Below are positions 51,783 to 63,463 of a stretch of 64,000 nucleotides of DNA, piece after piece. The notes under the pieces are model-generated. The model was given only the letters and a program-made list of their open reading frames with translations, ran no database searches and was not told where the DNA came from. Source of the DNA: Nissolia schottii (Eukaryota; Streptophyta; Magnoliopsida; Fabales; Fabaceae); NCBI GenBank assembly GCA_003254905.1, contig QANU01106812.1:169896-233895 (forward strand). The letters are read 5' to 3'. A program made the translations under genes and the position numbers. Each line of letters begins with the position of its first letter. Position 1 is the stretch's first letter.

Positions 51783-54700
51783 TGTAATATCCCTCTTTTT
51801 TCCTTAGTCAAGATTTCCTAAAATTAAATATGGGAAATAAGTTTTGCACGAGTTTATGGGTTAAAATGTCTGTAGAAGAAATTCTGCTCAATTTCGTAAA
51901 ATTCTGCAGACACTAGAACAAATCTTTTTTGTCATCCGAGTATAACCGCGAATCTATGGTATCTCTATAATATATGGTTACGGAGGAAATTTCACAAATA
52001 CTTTAGATTAATTCAAATTATTCCTTAGAAAAATTAGAGAATCACAAGGACTTGATTAGAATATTTTTTGGATAACAGCACGCGAAATACCGGGACAGTT
52101 AACGACCAAACACGATCAAATTCACAAAATATAAATTATAAGAAGACAATCATACACGGCCAGCTACATAAGGATACTCACACACGGCTTTACACACACA
52201 TTTACATTTGGTCAAACGAAGTCATACTCATCATTTTTCAACCTATCCCATGATGCCACCTAGTAGTCATTCTCAATTTGCATTCTTTGTCCTAAATTAA
52301 TGGCCCAAAACCGGCCACAATTCTTCTCACCTTTAACTAATTATTTAATTTCATTTCTCTATATAATGAGAGCAAAACCAACCGTGGCATGTCACCTAAG
52401 ACCATTCCCACGGTTTTATTGTTAGTTCATGGCTTCATTTACTTGCTTTTCTCTTCTAAGCCAAGACCAAACACACACACTCCTCTCTAAGTTCAATTTC
52501 ATTTTCCTTCCTTAAATCACCAAGCACAAGCTATAGCCATCATCTCTAGGTCCTCTCAAAATTTTCCCTTGGAGAAAGGTGATCAAGCAAGCTTTGGAAA
52601 CACCAAGACTCCCTAAAGGACGTTATCCCAAAGTCCTCCTAGAGGTGGGTAACCGAATTATCCACTGTCTATGTTGTTTTTGCTAGATGATATATGATGT
52701 TAGGATGCCTTTTATGTGACTTTGATCTATATATATGTGGTTGATGATTGTCTGGATCTGTTGGTGCTGTCTGTGATTCTGTCAGAATTTAGGAACACCT
52801 AAGACAGAAATAGGCATATGACACAATTTTGAAGGAAACTGTATACTGAGGTTTTTATCATAAAAACTAATGTTATTTTTGTATTCTACACGAAAAATTG
52901 AGTGGAGATGTCAAGTTTTATGATTTTTGGAGTCCCCGACGAATTTCTCAGCAAACAGGCAGAAAACAGGATTTTTACGAAAAAGGGCAAAACGGGAATT
53001 TCATGTGTTTGGACTGAAAAGCTGGGTTTGTTTTCAGAAAATATGGGTTTATAAATATCAAAAACCTTAAGGGCAAGTCTTGAGTCCATCGGGTTTTTGA
53101 GAACAAAAATTTTAAAGAAAACAGGGCTTTTACGGGGGCAACATAGTAATTTTGGGAAAGGGGCAACACTGGAATTTCGTGCAGTGGGGTTCAGAATCTG
53201 TGTTTTTAGACATGAAAAATGATCTTAGGGCTACCAAAAACCTTGGGGTAAGGTCTTGGACCTCTCCGGTTTATGGTTACTAATCTCTGACAGAAACCAG
53301 ACGCTTGTTTTGTTAATTGTGGATTCACCTTTGTTTATGTTCATGAAGATGTTGAGCATGAAGACATGTTCTCTATATGTGTTAAAAATGATGATAGATG
53401 TTAGAGGAAATTCTCTTGAGATTGTATATGCGAAACCACGCAGAACATGGAAAATTGCAAGACTTGGAGCTGAATTTCGTCAAGTGTGCGCTGAGCGGCC
53501 TGGGGCTTGCGCTGAGCAGCCTGACTGAAGATTCAGAGTTACATAATTTAACGAAAAGCTTTCTAGACCACTTGCAATAATCCATGGGGCTGCTGAATGT
53601 TGTTAAGAATCAGTTTGAAATAATTATGAGCTATATGATATAATACATGTTAGATGTTTATAATGATAAGAGATTATATGATGATTGTTTGATATGATGA
53701 AATAAATGATGAAGATGATGATACTATTGTGTATAGGATTGCTTTAAGATGAATGAATGAATATGATTACTTTAAGATGATGATGAACTGTTTTTATTAT
53801 ATATGAATTGTTGCATCAAAGATCGAACCGTGCACATGATGATGATGAGAGAAAACCCCCTCTAAAAGGGCCTAGGCTTGATTTTTGGGGAAGATCTTAG
53901 TCTTGGTCGAGTCCCAGGTCCGACCCCAACGCCATCTCAGGGTGGTAACCTCGGTCGTGGTTGGCAATTTACACATGGTCCAGACCATTCAGGTTCAAAG
54001 CTACCTGGTCGCCACAATGTGGGCTGTAAGCGTGGTTATAGCCGTGTGACCACCGCTATAAGGGACGAGGACGAATATGCTTATAAGGCCAGCCTTGTAG
54101 AGCATACGTATAAGTGGATGCCAGCTGAAGCTTATACTAATTTTCAGAAAATGAGATTCTTGCAGTAGTGTAGCTATGTGAATTGTATGACAATATATGA
54201 GTTAGGAACGAGACTAGCAGACATATGACATACATAATGAAGAATAGGTTCCCCAATCACCTAATAACTTAGGTAAAGCTGCTCAGGCTTAATATGGATA
54301 TTAATAACTAGTAGGACTATAGTATAATTGTGACACCTTGAGACCCCTAAGCGGCCGAATCATGATTGAGTATGAATAAGTTACGACGATTAAGGTTTCC
54401 CACTGAGAACGCAGTGTTCTCATCCTTCACTCCTTTATGGTTCTAGGCGAGCACGACGGGGATGTAGCGGACATCAGAGCAGTGCAAAGCAATGCAAGGA
54501 CGAACAACATTGAAGAAGATGGACAGAGGAATAGGGAAATCAGAGCTACGATAGAGATATCACATTAGTTCTTAGTTAGTAGGCTATATGTTTGTACTAC
54601 TATGTAATTGTACGTAACATCTATACTATTACATGTGTAACTATTTGTGAATATATGGCATGGACCTCTGGTTTCTATGAATGTTGAATATACCTAATTA

Positions 54701-54931
54701 ATATTAGTTAAGTATGCTACGTTACCACTTACAATATATGTTCTGTCGAGAACCAAGCTCATATTTTATACTATGATACGTATAAAGAAAAGTTAAAATT
54801 CGGTCCATATTTCTGGGTAACTGTACTTTTAAACTCATAAGCGGGACTAAGTACTATCCCAACCAAAAGAGATAACAACCTAGTCGGCAAGTTTGTGACT
54901 TAAGCGTGGACTAGTTAGCTAGGGTGTTTCA
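51783..54931 (+). mobile_element. Solo LTR, 3149 bp, inserted in a MULE
   Basis: It starts TGTAATATCCC and ends GGGTGTTTCA, so it has TG..CA ends with related inverted termini. It is flanked by a perfect 5-bp duplication aagat (51778-51782 and 54932-54936). A TATA box (CTCTATATAATG, about 52,357-52,368) marks the plus orientation. No coding domains are present. The very long LTR and its start resemble Tekay-like Ty3/gypsy chromoviruses (TGTAACACCC type). It formed by recombination between the LTRs of a full element. ORFs inside it, such as 53256-53528, have no known domain. Confidence 0.85.
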
Positions 54932-54936
54932 AAGAT

Positions 54937-56521
54937 GTTACATGCATGATAGATGCTTTTGAGCAGAATTCAAATTTAGTTTCAATGGAGATGTTTGCCA
55001 GGGTATAAATAAGAGAGGTCTATGTGAATATTGAGAGCAGTCCTTCAAACCTCGTCAACACTCTGTTGTCAATGACACATTTTGCTCACTTATTTCAACA
55101 AGATGTGAGTTTATCTCAAAATCGTCCAACTTTTCATTCTCCACTTGTATCTTCAGTCACTATGACTCACCTTCCGTTGGTGGGAGTCTATCTCAAAATG
55201 AAAATCTATTAATGAGAAATGTGTTTTTTTGACACAAGTGATGATGAAGAGTATTAACTTAATGGTGATGATTTAAGTATAGATTCAAAAGATGAGGTTA
55301 ATGCATTTGTTAATGTGCATCAAGTTTCTCTGATTCATGTTGTTCCTAATAATATCCTTCCAGTTTGTGTTTTTCCTAACAATGTCCCTCCAACTAGTGT
55401 TATTTCTAAAAATGTATTTAAGTCTTCTTACCCTCAATTTTCATAAATTAATTGGGATGCATTGACTAAAGATGAGGCTATTGAATTTTTTGAGTGTGAC
55501 ACTTGGATCCCACAACAAGAACTATTTGTTGGGTTGAAATTTTCAACAAAAGATGCAGTGAAGTCAGCTTTAGATAATTATTCAATCATAAGACATTGAG
55601 ATTATAAAGTTGAATTATCTGATACATAGAGATTAATTGCTAAGTGTTCTCAATTTGTGGCTTCTTACAAATGGAGAGTTAGGGCTATTAACAAGAGGTT
55701 AAAATAAATGAAAATTTTCTCAATTCAATGGATCTCACACTTGTGTAAACATCTCTATGACACAAGATTATAAGAAGTTGCGATATGGTATGGTCTAAAG
55801 GTATATTCAGGGCATGGTTAGAACAATTCCTGATGTTGAGATATGTTTCATACTTGAGAAGATTAAAAATATATTTGGATATAATTTGTCATATCAAAAA
55901 GCTTGGTTGGTGAAACAAAGAGAAACTGTTGAGATTTATGGTGATTGGGAGGAATCTTATGAGAAGTTTCTTAGATGGTTAGAGACCATGAAATATTTTA
56001 TGTCCGACATTGTGATGTTGTTGGAAACTGTTGATGATGTAGTGCACTATCAGTTGACCAATCAAAGCAAATGTATGTTCACTTTTTTGGACATTCAAAC
56101 CATGTGTGCTTGGATTTCAACTTTGCAAGCCATTTATTCAAATTGATGGCACTCATTTATATGACAAGTGTATAAACAAAAATTATTGATTGCAACTACA
56201 CAAGATGGAAATAGAAAACCATTACCTCTTGCATTTGCCATTGTTGATGGGGAAACAAAGGAAGCTTGGAGTTGGTTCTTATCTTGCTTCATGAACATGC
56301 CACACAACAATACGATATATGTTTGATATCTGATCAACATCAGAGTATCATAACGGCAATGAATAATGCTAACCTTGGATGACAACCACCTCATGCCTAG
56401 CATGTGTACTGTATATGTCATATTGCTAGTAATTTTAACAAGTTTCACAATGTGGCATTGACGAAGTATTTAAAGAGCACAAGTAACTCTAATAAATTTG
56501 TTGCTTTCATTTGAACTTAAC
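54937..56521 (+). pseudogene. MuDR-type transposase, second part, decayed
   Basis: Continuation after the solo LTR. At about 55,440-55,710 there is the MuDR DNA-binding region (INWDALTKDEA, then ELFVGLKFSTKDAVKSAL), and at about 55,790-56,300 the MULE catalytic domain (FLRWLETMKYF, LLIATTQDGNRKPLPLAFAI and DGETKEAWSWFLSC). Several stops and frame shifts interrupt it. It breaks off at 56,521, where an LTR-like sequence begins with TGATAAGTGCC. The zinc-knuckle C-terminus and the terminal repeats are not found. Confidence 0.75.
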
Positions 56522-57200
56522 TGATAAGTGCCCAATTTACACAAAATTGACATATCAAAATGGCACTTATCTGTTATGTTTTTAAACAAATTATCTAAAA
56601 GATTCCCCATATTTTGTAGGATTTCTAATATATTTTGAAGGTGGATGCAAGTAGCTTAATTAAGGAATAATCCCATGAAGAATGGAAGAAAAGGGCAGAA
56701 TTGGAAAAGAGCTTAAAAGAGAAGATTCTGGACGAAGGCATCGCTCAGCGCTCAAGGACAAACCGCTCAGCGGAAGAACACTTATCGCTCAGCGGAAGTA
56801 CGTCGGCAAGCAACTTGCGCCGGCGTAATAAATGCGCCAGCTGGAGCCAGCCTGGCGCCGCCATCCACGTCAGCCACCGCCCTGCAAAAGCTGCTGAGCA
56901 TTTAATGAAGACGCGTAAAAGTACAATCGCTTAGTGATAGTGCGCCGCCGCCCAGCGATTCAGAGCTTATCGCTCAGCTATGGTACCAAAACCGCTGAGC
57001 GATGGACCCCAAATTTTGCCTATAAATAGGGAGGCCGAGACCACTTTGAAGGCATCACTTCTTCCCCCTCCAAACACCATTCTTTACACATTTTCTTGTA
57101 CTTTAAAAGCTTAGTTTAGTTTAGGTTAGNAGAATTTGGGGTACACTACTTAAAAACCCAAATAATTTTCTTTACCCATAAATTTTGAAAACCCAAAAAT
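56522..57200 (+). mobile_element. LTR-like fragment with CGCTCAGCG repeats
   Basis: It starts TGATAAGTGCCCAA exactly where the MULE frame breaks off. It has a TATA box (GCCTATAAATAGGG, about 57,016-57,029) and a short leader after it. Between 56,740 and 57,005 the palindrome-like word CGCTCAGCG or a near variant occurs at least six times. The right end and target duplication were not found. An undetermined base (n) is at 57130. Confidence 0.5.
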
Positions 57201-57714
57201 AATTGAAAAATAATTTGGGTTTTTAATATATTTTTCACCTAAAAAAAAGAAACAAGGGTAAAGATGCTACAATATCCTATTTATTGGTAAGACTACCTAT
57301 TTTATTTTGAGGAATTAAATTATTGTCCATATTATGTAATATATATAGAGAGAGAGTAAGAGTTTAGTTTTGGCTTAGTAGTTATGATAGTGGTCCATGG
57401 CTAAATGATTCATGGTTCTAGTCTCCATAGTTACCATTTTGTCTAGCAAATTTTAAATATTTCTAAAACTTTAGTAATAAGTTTTAAAGTTTTATAAACA
57501 GATGCATTATAGTAAAAAAAGTCTGCTTGTGAAATATTCAAAATAATAAGTAGTTATTTGGCTTGTCTCTATGCGACTACCAAAGTCACACGCTTGAGTA
57601 TATTACCAAAACCTCGTATCGTGCTTAGTCCAAAACCGGAATACCTCGTGTCTTGTCATTCTAGTCCAAAACACTATAGTTGGCATATGCCATTTTCATG
57701 CACCAAATTCAGCT
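57201..57714. other. Upstream region of the HemW-like gene
   Basis: AT-rich spacer with a GA repeat near 57,350. No clear TATA box near the gene. Two short upstream ATGs (57687 and 57698) are in other frames than the main start at 57715. Confidence 0.35.
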
Positions 57715-59542
57715 ATGCTCAAATCTAACTTCACTCCCATTTTCTGGGCACTAGCCCCAAAACCCAGATCTCCAAAACTACCACCCCACGTTATCACCAA
57801 CAACTTCATCACAAACAGCACTCCACCTGTTCGACAAAAAGCCTCTCTCAAACACCACCCCCTCATCACAGCCCCCCCTTCTTCAGCGTACATTCACCTT
57901 CCCTTCTGCAGAAAACGCTGCCACTACTGCGACTTCCCCATCGTCGCCCTCGGCTCCTCTTCGGCCCCTATAGACGACGACCCGCGAGTCTCAAACTACA
58001 TACAATGGCTCTGCAGAGAAATCAGTGCAACAAAGTTGGAACTTGATTCCAAGGCGCCCCTTGAAACAGTGTACTTTGGCGGTGGGACACCCTCCCTTGT
58101 TCCCCCAAGGATGGTTTCCTTGGTTTTGGAGACTTTAAGGATGAAGTTTGGGTTGAGTGAGGATGCTGAGATATCCATGGAAATGGACCCGGGAACGTTT
58201 GACGCCGAGAAGATGAAGGAGATGATGTTTTTGGGAGTGAATAGGGTGTCTTTGGGTGTTCAAGCATTTCAGGAGAAGCTTTTGAGGGATTGTGGGAGAG
58301 CACATGGTCTTGAAGAGGTTCATGAGGCCATTGGTATTGTCAAGTCTTGTGGGGTTGAGAATTGGAGTATTGATCTCATAGCTTCACTGCCTCATCAGAA
58401 TAGTGATATGTGGGAGGAAAGTCTGAGGCTCACCATTGAGGCTCAACCAACTCATGTTTCTGTGTATGATTTGCAGATTGAGCAGGGGACAAAATTTGGA
58501 GCCTTGTAAGTGGCGGTCCCACTAGTTGTGACAACTTTTGATTTAGCTTTATAGATTGAAGCCTCAAATTGGTCTCTGATGAAAACATTGCTGGAAAAAT
58601 TCGTTGCTGAGAAATGAAAACTGCTAGCATAGTCCTTGAAAATTAAAAATGTGGGTCAAATTGGTTCTTTGTAGAGACTAATTACGTCTGACCAAATTAG
58701 TCATTTTCACAGACCTAAGATACTCATTCCACCAAACATATTAGTCTTTATAAAAATACTAATTTGACTCATTTTTAATTCTCGGAGACTATGCTAGCCG
58801 TTTTCATTCCTAAGGAACTAATTTGAGACTTTATTCAGTAAATTAGAATGATTTGGAACCTGAACGTGGGAGTGTTTGCAGGTACACACAAGGGGAATTT
58901 CCACTGCCTTCTGAGATACAATCAGCTGATTTCTATAAGATGGCTTCAAGGATGCTTTATGATGCCAATTACAATCATTACGAAATCAGCAGCTACTGTA
59001 AGAGTGGATATGAGTGCAAGCACAACTCTACCTATTGGAAGAACGAGCCATTCTACGCCTTCGGCCTCGGCTCTGCTAGTTTCCTTGGTGGGCTGCGGTT
59101 TTCAAGACCGAAGAAGCTAAATGATTACATGAAGTTTGTGGAAAATTTGGAAAATGGACTGGTGGATAGCTCTGGTGATGGCCACATTCATGGCAAGGAC
59201 ACAGCCATGGATGTGATGATGCTGTCCCTAAGAACTGCAAGAGGATTAGACTTGAAGTGTTTCCAAGAATCATTTGGCAGCTCTATTGTTTTATCACTGC
59301 TTGAGGTTTATAAACCTTATGTTGAGAGTGGACATGTGGCTTGTTTGGATGATCAAAGGAGAACCATTGGAATAGATGACCTCAAGAATTCTCTATTGGA
59401 TGAAGCTAACACAGAAAGGAGGCTGACATATATTAGGCTGAGTGATCCAGAAGGTTTTCTTTTATCGAATGAGTTAATATCCCTTGCTTTTGGGGTTATT
59501 GACTCTTGCAGTGATTACCCTCCTCACTTGGAGGTAACTTGA
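57715..59542 (+). CDS. HemW/RSAD1-like radical SAM protein (HemN family), 483 aa
   Basis: Two exons, 57715-58505 and 58882-59542, joined in phase to give 1452 bases. The radical SAM cysteines are at 65, 69 and 72 (PFCRKRCHYCDF). YFGGGTPSLVP, MEMDPGTFD, VNRVSLGVQAF and SIDLIASLPHQ follow, all in the order of the HemN/HemW family. The cluster motif lacks the fourth cysteine of true coproporphyrinogen dehydrogenase HemN (CxxxCxxCxC), so HemW-type haem binding or transfer is more likely than the oxidase reaction. The first 55 residues are rich in Pro, Ser, Thr and Lys with almost no acidic residues, fitting a plastid or mitochondrial transit peptide. The single intron contains a large foldback repeat. 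Confidence 0.92.
58548..58840. mobile_element. Foldback MITE in the intron of the HemW-like gene
   Basis: Two arms of about 110 bases are inverted copies. The left arm contains GAAAACTGCTAGCATAGTCC and the right arm, inverted, GAAAACGGCTAGCATAGTCT; both continue with AATTAAAAATG..GTCAAATT. The outer ends share CTCAAATTRG. It is non-coding. No clear target duplication was found. Confidence 0.65.
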
Positions 59543-59960
59543 AGGCATCATGACTTATCTGTTAAAGCAAACACAAATTATAGATAAATGTTTGCTAGAC
59601 ATTGTTATGTGGACGCTATAATTTATACCATAGATTCATAAAATGGTGACATAATCGCACCGCCTCACACGCCCCCTAGCCAGCTTGTTTTGTAATTTTA
59701 ACAGTCATCTGAGTTTTAAAACACTCCTGCAGCACCACAAACTGCTAGTTTTTTTGTTGGGGTAATAAATCTTACACAGGATGAAGATAAATATTAAGAC
59801 AAAAAACACAAACATGAAAGCAAGAGCACCCATCCCAGTACATAAGGCAACAAAAAAGACATGAGAGAAAAGAGCACCTATTATATTACTAGTCGGTGCA
59901 TGTCAAACATGGATTGATCATGCCTCACTCACTGCAATAAGGAGGATAAGTTGTTCATCT
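59543..59960. other. Tail-to-tail spacer between HemW-like and B3 genes
   Basis: The two genes converge, with only 418 bases between their stop codons. The stretch must hold both 3' UTRs. No other feature was seen. Confidence 0.5.
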
Positions 59961-62900
59961 CTATGTGCAGTTTGTACTGAGGTTTTTAACTTTGAGCACA
60001 ACATCCGGCTCCCTCTTGATCACCTCGAACTCACAAACATCTCCGACTGACACATGGTTTTCCCTTGCAAATTCATTCCATCCCTTCCCTAGTCGCATAG
60101 CTGCTGATTTAGCACCATGAGGAAAGCAACTAACATCCCACTTTTCTCCATTGCAATTTTTTAGCTTAATAGAATCCTTCAACCTCAGATACTCTGCAGC
60201 AAATGGAGCAGGAATATACTGCACAAGGGAGGGAGGGAAAGAAAGAAGGCGAGGTTTAAGTAGCAATGTATATATGCATGCATTGCATACTCAATATTTA
60301 AATTTAACTCAAAACTATAAAAGGAAGAAGAAAATAAAAGGTGAAGAAGTTTAAAGTAAAATCGTCTCACCACTTGAAGGTGCCTAATGGTTTTCATAAA
60401 AGAGGTGAGTTTAATGGCAGCATTCTTTGCTCTTTGAGAAGAAGAGTTGGGAACTCTACTACCAGTGTTGTATTGATTACATCGACGATTTTTGCCTGGT
60501 CTTCCAAGAGAACTAAATGCAGGCCTTTGTTTCTTCTTCCTTGGTAACTTGATTTCAGCTTGATCACCAAGGATTTTAACTTTGAGCACAACCACCGGCT
60601 TCCTCTTGATCACCTCAAACTCACAAACATCTCCTTTTGCGAGACGGTTTTCCCTTGCAAATTCCCCCCATCCCGTCCCTAGTCGCCTACCTGCTGATTT
60701 GGCACCATGAGGAACACAAGAAACATCCCACTCTTCTCCATTGCAATTTTTGAGCTTAACAGAACCCTTCAACCTCGGATACCTTGCAGCAAATTTAGCA
60801 TGAATATACTGCACAAAAGAAGGGGAGATTTAAGTAGCAACTCTCATGCATCAACAAGGAGGCTCAATATTTAATTTTAACTCAAAACTATAAAAAGGAA
60901 GAAACAAAAAAGGTTGAAGAAGTTAAAGTAAAATCATCATCTCACCACACCGTCGCACCCAATGGTTGCCTTTAAAGAGTTAGAAACTCTTCCGGTGCTG
61001 CCGTTTTGATTACTTAGATGGCTTTTGATTTGCCTTCCAAGAGAAGTAGAAGTAGAAGCAGACCTTCGTTTCTTCTTACTTGGTAAATTGTTAACATTAA
61101 TATTGGCATCATCATCAATTATTTCAGCTTGATCACTACGGTTTGTAACTTTGAGCACAACGACCGGCTTCCTCTGGATCACCTCAAACTCACAAAGATC
61201 TCCTTCTGACATATTGTTTTCCCGTGCAAATTTACCCCATCCCATCGCTAGTCGCATACCTGCTGAGTTGGCACAATTAGGTACGCAAGAAACATCCCAC
61301 TCTTCTCCATTGCAATTTTTGAGCCTAATAGAATCCTCCAACTTCAGATACTTTGCAGCAAATTCAGCAGGAATATACTGCACAGAAGAAGGGGAGGTTT
61401 AAGTAGCAACATGGATGCATTACAAATGCATAACTTGATATTTAATTTTAACCCAAAACTATAAAAGGAAGGAAAAGAAAAAGGCAAAGTAGTAAAAGTA
61501 AAATGATCATCTCACCACACTTGAGCGCCTAATGGTTACTGTTAAAGAGTTGGAAACTCTATTGGTGCCGTTTTGATTACATCGATTTTGGCCTTGTCTT
61601 TGAAGAAAAGTAGAAGTGGACCTAATTTGTTTCTTCTTCCTTGCTAAATTGATGACATTATCATCATCAGCAGCAGCATAAATTATTTCATCCTGAATCT
61701 GATTCTTACCCCAACATCGCTGCTTTTTGGTTCTTGTCTCATAGGATGCTTGATGTTGGTGCTCATCATCATATTCAGCCATTCTTGACCTTTTCCTAAG
61801 AGAAGGACCACCCGCAATGGCAGTTCTAGTTGTATAGGGAGGGTAGGAAATCTCACTGGCAGTAGTATCAAATATACGAACACGAAACCTTGAGTCCCCT
61901 TCATATTTGAAAACTATGACGAAACCGTAACCGATAGAATAGTGCTTTGCAAATTCTGGCCAATTGTAGCAAAAACAAACATCTTCATCACATTTCTTCA
62001 ACCCTATCACCCACGATTCACCGTCGGGAACAGAAACTGTAGCAGTTGAAGATAGCTCATCATGAAAACTTGTTGCAAACTTGTCTGGAATTCTCTGCAG
62101 TGAACAAAGATGATGATATATATTACTTAAGTAGCTAGATCGATCAATCTGACTCATCTCATCAGGAAAATGGATCCTCTCACTGGGAAATTACACATGA
62201 CCATGTCACATGCACATCTCCGCCATTCATTAAGTTACTTGAGAAGGTTAAAAAAAAAAATCAATGGTGGAGATGTGCAACAATATTGATATGAAAGGAT
62301 CCACTCCCTTCATCAGTTCCTCACATTCACATAATCACAAGCACATAGAGCTCTGGCAAGCAAAGAAAGATAACTCAAGCACTACTAATTTCCCAAATAC
62401 TCGAAATTTCTTGTAACGAAGTAAATTTGTAATAAGAGGAATTATGGAGAGAAACACTATATTTTTGTATATTTTCTGTAAAATTGTAGAAGAACTTACA
62501 ACTAAAGGATAGAGATAGTGATAGAAAATCTCCTAAGAAAGATGATCTATGAGAAAAGAGAGAAAATCCTATAAAGAGAGGTAGGATTAGACACTAACAA
62601 TTTTCATACCCTCTTTACAAGCTATAACTCCTATTTATAATATCTTAGACTCCCCAATTGGACTAATTTGATTATTGGGCCTATCGCCTTTTGAGACTCT
62701 ACATTTCGAAGAACAAATTGGCTAAGAGGTTATGTGAAATCAACTAATTCATACTAAAGATGAAAAGAACGAAGCGAAACAAAACAAAAGCATAAATCAA
62801 AGAGTCAGCTCAACGGTGATGGAGAAATTCGTGCATGCTCCTCGAGCTCGCATGCTCCAGAAACATTATCAACTGTTGATTTTAATTTGTAATGCTCAAA

Positions 62901-63463
62901 AAGTTAAAAAACAAAAAACAATAAATCAATTGCCAGTGCACGCATATCGCAGTCACGCAACGTTTTCCATTTTTATTTTATTATTAACTTGCATACATTT
63001 TTCCCCCATAAACTGATAAAAGTACAATTAATTCGCCTCACAACATAATTAGAGTTGCGAAGGATTAAACTATTATTATCCAAGATTTTCCCTTCTTCAA
63101 CCACAGAGACGACTCCAAAAGAAAACTACTTATGCATTTTTATACTCTCCTCATGGGAGGACTTTTCTGAAATAGAAAAAAAGAAAAGAAGGAAAAAAAA
63201 AAAACTGTTTGGGTTGCAGAAGAAGAAGCCAGCCACAAAGCAGAGCAGAGCAGGCAGCCACAATGAAGCTATGGCATGCATGATGCATGGGGTGGCATGG
63301 CATGCAGAAGCTGAAGAAACAAGAGCGAGAGTCCAAACAAGTATAAATAAGTATTAATAGTAATTACCAGTTGTTTGGCATGAATGGGTGAAGGAAGTAT
63401 GAGCTTCACAAAATTCTTCGATGGAGGGAGCTGGACACAACTTCTCCGGCGACGAAGCTGCAT
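59961..63463 (-). CDS. REM-type transcription factor with four B3 domains, 600 aa
   Basis: Five exons on the minus strand: 63463-63368, 62094-61516, 61377-60946, 60808-60371 and 60218-59961, all phase 0. The total is 1803 bases. The four B3 DNA-binding domains lie at about 17-112, 211-305, 355-447 and 498-590. Domain 1 begins KNFVKLILPSPIHAKQL and continues RIPDKFATSF in exon 2; domains 2-4 are close copies of each other (YIPAEFAAKYLKLEDSI, YIHAKFAARYPRLKGSV, YIPAPFAAEYLRLKDSI). Every domain is split by an intron at the same place, just before the xIPxxFA motif. The linkers hold Lys/Arg-rich clusters such as RKKKQ and SKKKRR, likely nuclear signals. The REM/VRN1 group binds DNA in nuclei, often in reproductive tissue; the target is unknown. 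The start at 63463 overlaps an in-frame-independent TAA and is the only ATG before the first domain. Confidence 0.9.

Noticed and set aside
53256-54168. ORFs of 60-96 codons inside the solo LTR
   Set aside because: They lie in different frames and have no domain; LTRs of this kind do not code for protein.
57696-58323. Minus-strand ORFs opposite the first exon of the HemW-like gene
   Set aside because: Shadows of the conserved plus-strand coding frame, with no recognisable protein features.
62095-62157. ATG at 62157 as the start of the B3 gene
   Set aside because: The stretch is the end of intron 1. The exon at 63463-63368 supplies the missing first strand of the B3 domain.
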